Below are positions 31,632 to 33,176 of a stretch of 33,176 nucleotides of DNA, piece after piece; the first letter of the stretch is position 1, and every line of letters starts with the position of its first letter. The notes beneath the pieces were generated by a model. It saw only the letters and a program-made list of their open reading frames with translations. It had not been told where the DNA came from and searched no databases. The DNA lies in NCBI GenBank assembly GCA_041477875.1, contig JBGOVA010000020.1, positions 1 to 33,176 of the forward strand. The letters are read 5' to 3'. The stretch is from SZUA-430 sp041477875 (GTDB lineage Bacteria > Pseudomonadota > Alphaproteobacteria > Micropepsales > Micropepsaceae). The position numbers were made by a program, and so were the translations under genes.

Positions 31632-31715
31632 CGGTTGCCCTTCCCCCATGCAGGGAAGGGCCGATGGATGGGGGGACGCGCTTTTCGCGAAGGCATGTCA
31701 GCGTCCCCCCGTCCG
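31632..31715. repeat. Double-hairpin intergenic element
   Basis: Two perfect stems lie side by side: CCCTTCCC/GGGAAGGG (31638-31645 with 31653-31660, 7-nt loop) and GGGGGACGC/GCGTCCCCC (31671-31679 with 31701-31709, 21-nt loop that itself holds a CGCG-type inner pairing). The pattern of CCTTCCCC...GGGAAGGG followed by a G run and a C run is like the dispersed palindromic repeats common in GC-rich proteobacteria. It sits between the small ORF and the terminator of the next gene. Only one copy is in this window. Confidence 0.42.
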
Positions 31716-31722
31716 TCCGAGC

Positions 31723-31757
31723 ACAAAAAACTGGGGCCGCCCATTTTGAGCGGCCCC
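31723..31757 (-). terminator. Rho-independent terminator after the Asn-rich protein gene
   Basis: Bases 31733-31740 and 31750-31757 form a perfect 8-bp stem (GGGGCCGC/GCGGCCCC, 9-nt loop). On the minus strand it is followed by AGTTTTTTGTGC. It lies 46 bp after the stop of the minus-strand gene. Confidence 0.87.
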
Positions 31758-31802
31758 TTCCCCAAGCAACGGGAGATGCTTCTAGAGATGTCGACTCACG
31801 CT

Positions 31803-32636
31803 CTATTTCGGCGGGAGGACTCTCTTGTGACGGCGATGATGACGGACGGGTTCGTCCATGACCGGCGCCATCGGCATGTATTCGCGGGGAGCTGCCGCCG
31901 GGGCGACATAGACCGCCGCAGCCGCGCCGCTCGGGCAGGGCGTGCCGGCTTGTTCCATCGCGCTCTTCACATCTTCGTTGAAGCACATCAGTGCGGTCGC
32001 CGCACGATGGTAGCCCAGGGCCACCAGCTGGCGGGAGTTCTTCAAGCGCTGACAGTTGTCGTCGGTCCAGGTCGTGCCGATCGTCAGACCAAACGAAACC
32101 GCCTGGCCGCCGATCGAGCTTGAGCCCATACACGTGTCTTCACTGGTCGCGAGCGCGGCCGAGTAGGCCGTGTTCACGGGCGGGCGCTCGTTATCGATGT
32201 TGACCGAGCTGTTGCCGGAATCTTCGACCCGCTGCGACTGGTGCTGGTCTTGATCCTGATACTGCTGCTGCTGCTGCTGCTGACCCTGCTTGTTCGAGTT
32301 GCGGTTGTAGCTGTTGCCGGAATTCTTGATCTCGTTCTTGTTGTTGTTGTAGTCGGAATTGTAGTTGCGGTTCGAGTTGTCGTTGTCGTTGTAGCTGTTG
32401 CCCGAGTGCTCGACCTTGCCGCCGTAGCCCGTGCCGCCTTTGTTGTAGGTGTCGTTGTCGTAATAGGTGTTGCCGCCGTTACAGTTGGCGACGCCGGCGC
32501 AGGTGTTGTCGATATTCGTCGTGTCGCCGCCGCTGGGCGGGTTGTAGCCGCCGCCAGTCGCAAAGGCCGGTGTGGTGAGCGCCGAGGTGCCGAGCAGAAT
32601 GGCGGCAGCCGCGAGACCCGTTGTCAGTATACGCAT
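31803..32636 (-). CDS. Secreted Asn/Gln-rich protein with conserved Cys-containing C-terminal domain
   Basis: 277 aa; GGGAG lies 8 nt before the ATG. A signal peptide covers residues 1-26 (MRILTTGLAAAAILLGTSAL...AFA). Residues about 27-150 are low complexity, rich in Asn, Gly, Tyr, Asp and Gln, with the motif SGNSYN or SGNSSVN three times (VEHSGNSYN, IKNSGNSYN, VEDSGNSSVN) and a run of seven Gln. Residues about 153-240 form a more ordinary domain with four cysteines (EDTCMGSSS, DDNCQRLKN, LMCFNED, TPCPSG). The end is Ala/Pro- and His/Arg-rich (VRHHRRHKRVLPPK). The first part has prion- or amyloid-like composition. I know no family name. Confidence 0.78.
   Translation of the reverse strand: MRILTTGLAAAAILLGTSALTTPAFATGGGYNPPSGGDTTNIDNTCAGVANCNGGNTYYDNDTYNKGGTGYGGKVEHSGNSYNDNDNSNRNYNSDYNNNKNEIKNSGNSYNRNSNKQGQQQQQQQYQDQDQHQSQRVEDSGNSSVNIDNERPPVNTAYSAALATSEDTCMGSSSIGGQAVSFGLTIGTTWTDDNCQRLKNSRQLVALGYHRAATALMCFNEDVKSAMEQAGTPCPSGAAAAVYVAPAAAPREYMPMAPVMDEPVRHHRRHKRVLPPK
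32262..32282. repeat. Seven-copy CTG/CAG trinucleotide repeat
   Basis: Seven uninterrupted CTG units on the plus strand encode the seven-Gln run of the Asn/Gln-rich protein. Such perfect short tandem repeats can change length by slippage; as triplets they would not shift the frame. Confidence 0.85.
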
Positions 32637-33083
32637 GCATTAATCTCCCGTTTACTTGAGCGCAGGCGACCGAGATTGCAGAGGCTGGACCACGATTTCC
32701 GTGCCAGACCGGCACATGGCACGGGTCGGCAGTCTCGCGTTTACCGTTTGGAAACCCTAAAACCGCAGCAAGCTTTCCAAGGCCTTAATTCGCCCGCGCG
32801 GCGTGCGTTTCAGAGTGAAACAGGTGGCGCGCCCGCGGTTTGACTAACGAACGGGCCGGTCCGCGGCTCGTACTGCCGTTTGCTGGCCGGCGCGTGCGAT
32901 GAACAACGGGTGAAGGCCGGGGCCAGCCGCGGTTCAGGCTCGGGGCGGCACTGTCCGACCCGGCGCTAAGGAACCGGCCCCAGCTTTCCGGCGTTTTCGC
33001 TGGGTTGCCAAGGACTGGTCCGCCCTTTAGATGACTGCCCGCAAAATCGAGCCTTTGACCTCTCACAGCGAAGAACCAAGACG
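32637..33083. other. Intergenic region with divergent promoters
   Basis: About 450 bp between the Asn-rich gene (minus) and the gene at the right edge (plus). I see no gene. TTGGAAA (about 32749) and TTTCCAA (about 32773) form an inverted repeat with a 17-nt spacer in an AT-richer patch, a likely promoter or operator area. The open frames here are Arg/Ser-rich and look like chance. Confidence 0.4.
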
Positions 33084-33176
33084 ATGAAGACGACGAGCCA
33101 GACATTGACCATCGCCGCCTTCGTCGCGGCCTCAGCCGCCGCGCTGTCGCTCGCGGCGGCCGCGCCGATGATGCCC
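33084..33176 (+). CDS. Secreted protein, N-terminal 31 codons (partial)
   Basis: Starts at ATG 33084 and runs off the right edge. The visible part is a complete signal peptide (MKTTSQTLTIAAFVAASAAA, then LSLAAAAPMMP) with cleavage likely after the AAA run. The mature protein lies outside the window, so nothing can be said of its function. Confidence 0.6.
   Translation, partial: MKTTSQTLTIAAFVAASAAALSLAAAAPMMP

Noticed and set aside
1..33176. CRISPR array, transposase, integrase or rRNA
   Set aside because: No regularly spaced repeats, DDE/tyrosine recombinase motifs or rRNA sequence were found in either strand.

Overview
The window reads as chromosomal DNA of a GC-rich alphaproteobacterium. 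This rests on a tRNA-His without an encoded G-1 and with A73, a HisRS N-terminus of the matching divergent type, an IalB-family protein, a DUF3303 protein and generally GC-rich codons. I cannot name the genus. Most of the window is dense chromosome with short gaps. One stretch (about 6.8-10.3 kb) is visibly lower in GC, poorly conserved and partly broken, and it ends exactly at the tRNA-His gene.

Layout. 1-5.2 kb, all minus strand: the first codons of hisS, a PQQ-dependent alcohol dehydrogenase with a fused cytochrome c, and upstream of it an envelope-stress type cluster (Spy/CpxP-like periplasmic protein, OmpR-type response regulator, HAMP histidine kinase). 5.3-6.8 kb, plus: a VOC-fold protein and a secF without secD. 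6.8-10.3 kb: accessory segment with inverted GTAAC repeats, a Sel1-repeat secreted protein, a two-TM protein, a frameshifted gene, a 293-aa unknown protein translationally coupled to a small ORF, then tRNA-His. 10.7-16.8 kb: outer-membrane beta-barrel protein, phosphatase and epoxide-hydrolase-like pair facing a TetR regulator, a MaoC hydratase overlapping a TPR-methyltransferase, a DUF3303 protein and a small secreted protein.

16.9-25.8 kb is devoted to the cell surface: a VWA lipoprotein, a 1321-aa autotransporter (convergent with the VWA gene around a strong terminator) and, divergent from the autotransporter, a TPR-sulfotransferase that runs tail-to-tail into an IalB-family gene. 26.0-28.6 kb: an OmpA-like protein and a membrane-anchored coiled-coil protein in one operon. 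28.8-30.8 kb: a TPP riboswitch and thiC. 30.8-33.2 kb: a YbaK-type deacylase, an unlisted 35-aa membrane protein, a hairpin element, an Asn/Gln-rich secreted protein with a CAG-type repeat, and the start of another secreted protein.

How the genes work together: spy-RR-HK probably form one envelope-sensing operon just upstream of the PQQ dehydrogenase. The riboswitch controls thiamine pyrimidine synthesis. The most interesting places for new biology are the tRNA-linked segment with its unknown and decaying genes, and the autotransporter / TPR-sulfotransferase divergent pair. I found no CRISPR array, transposase or integrase.
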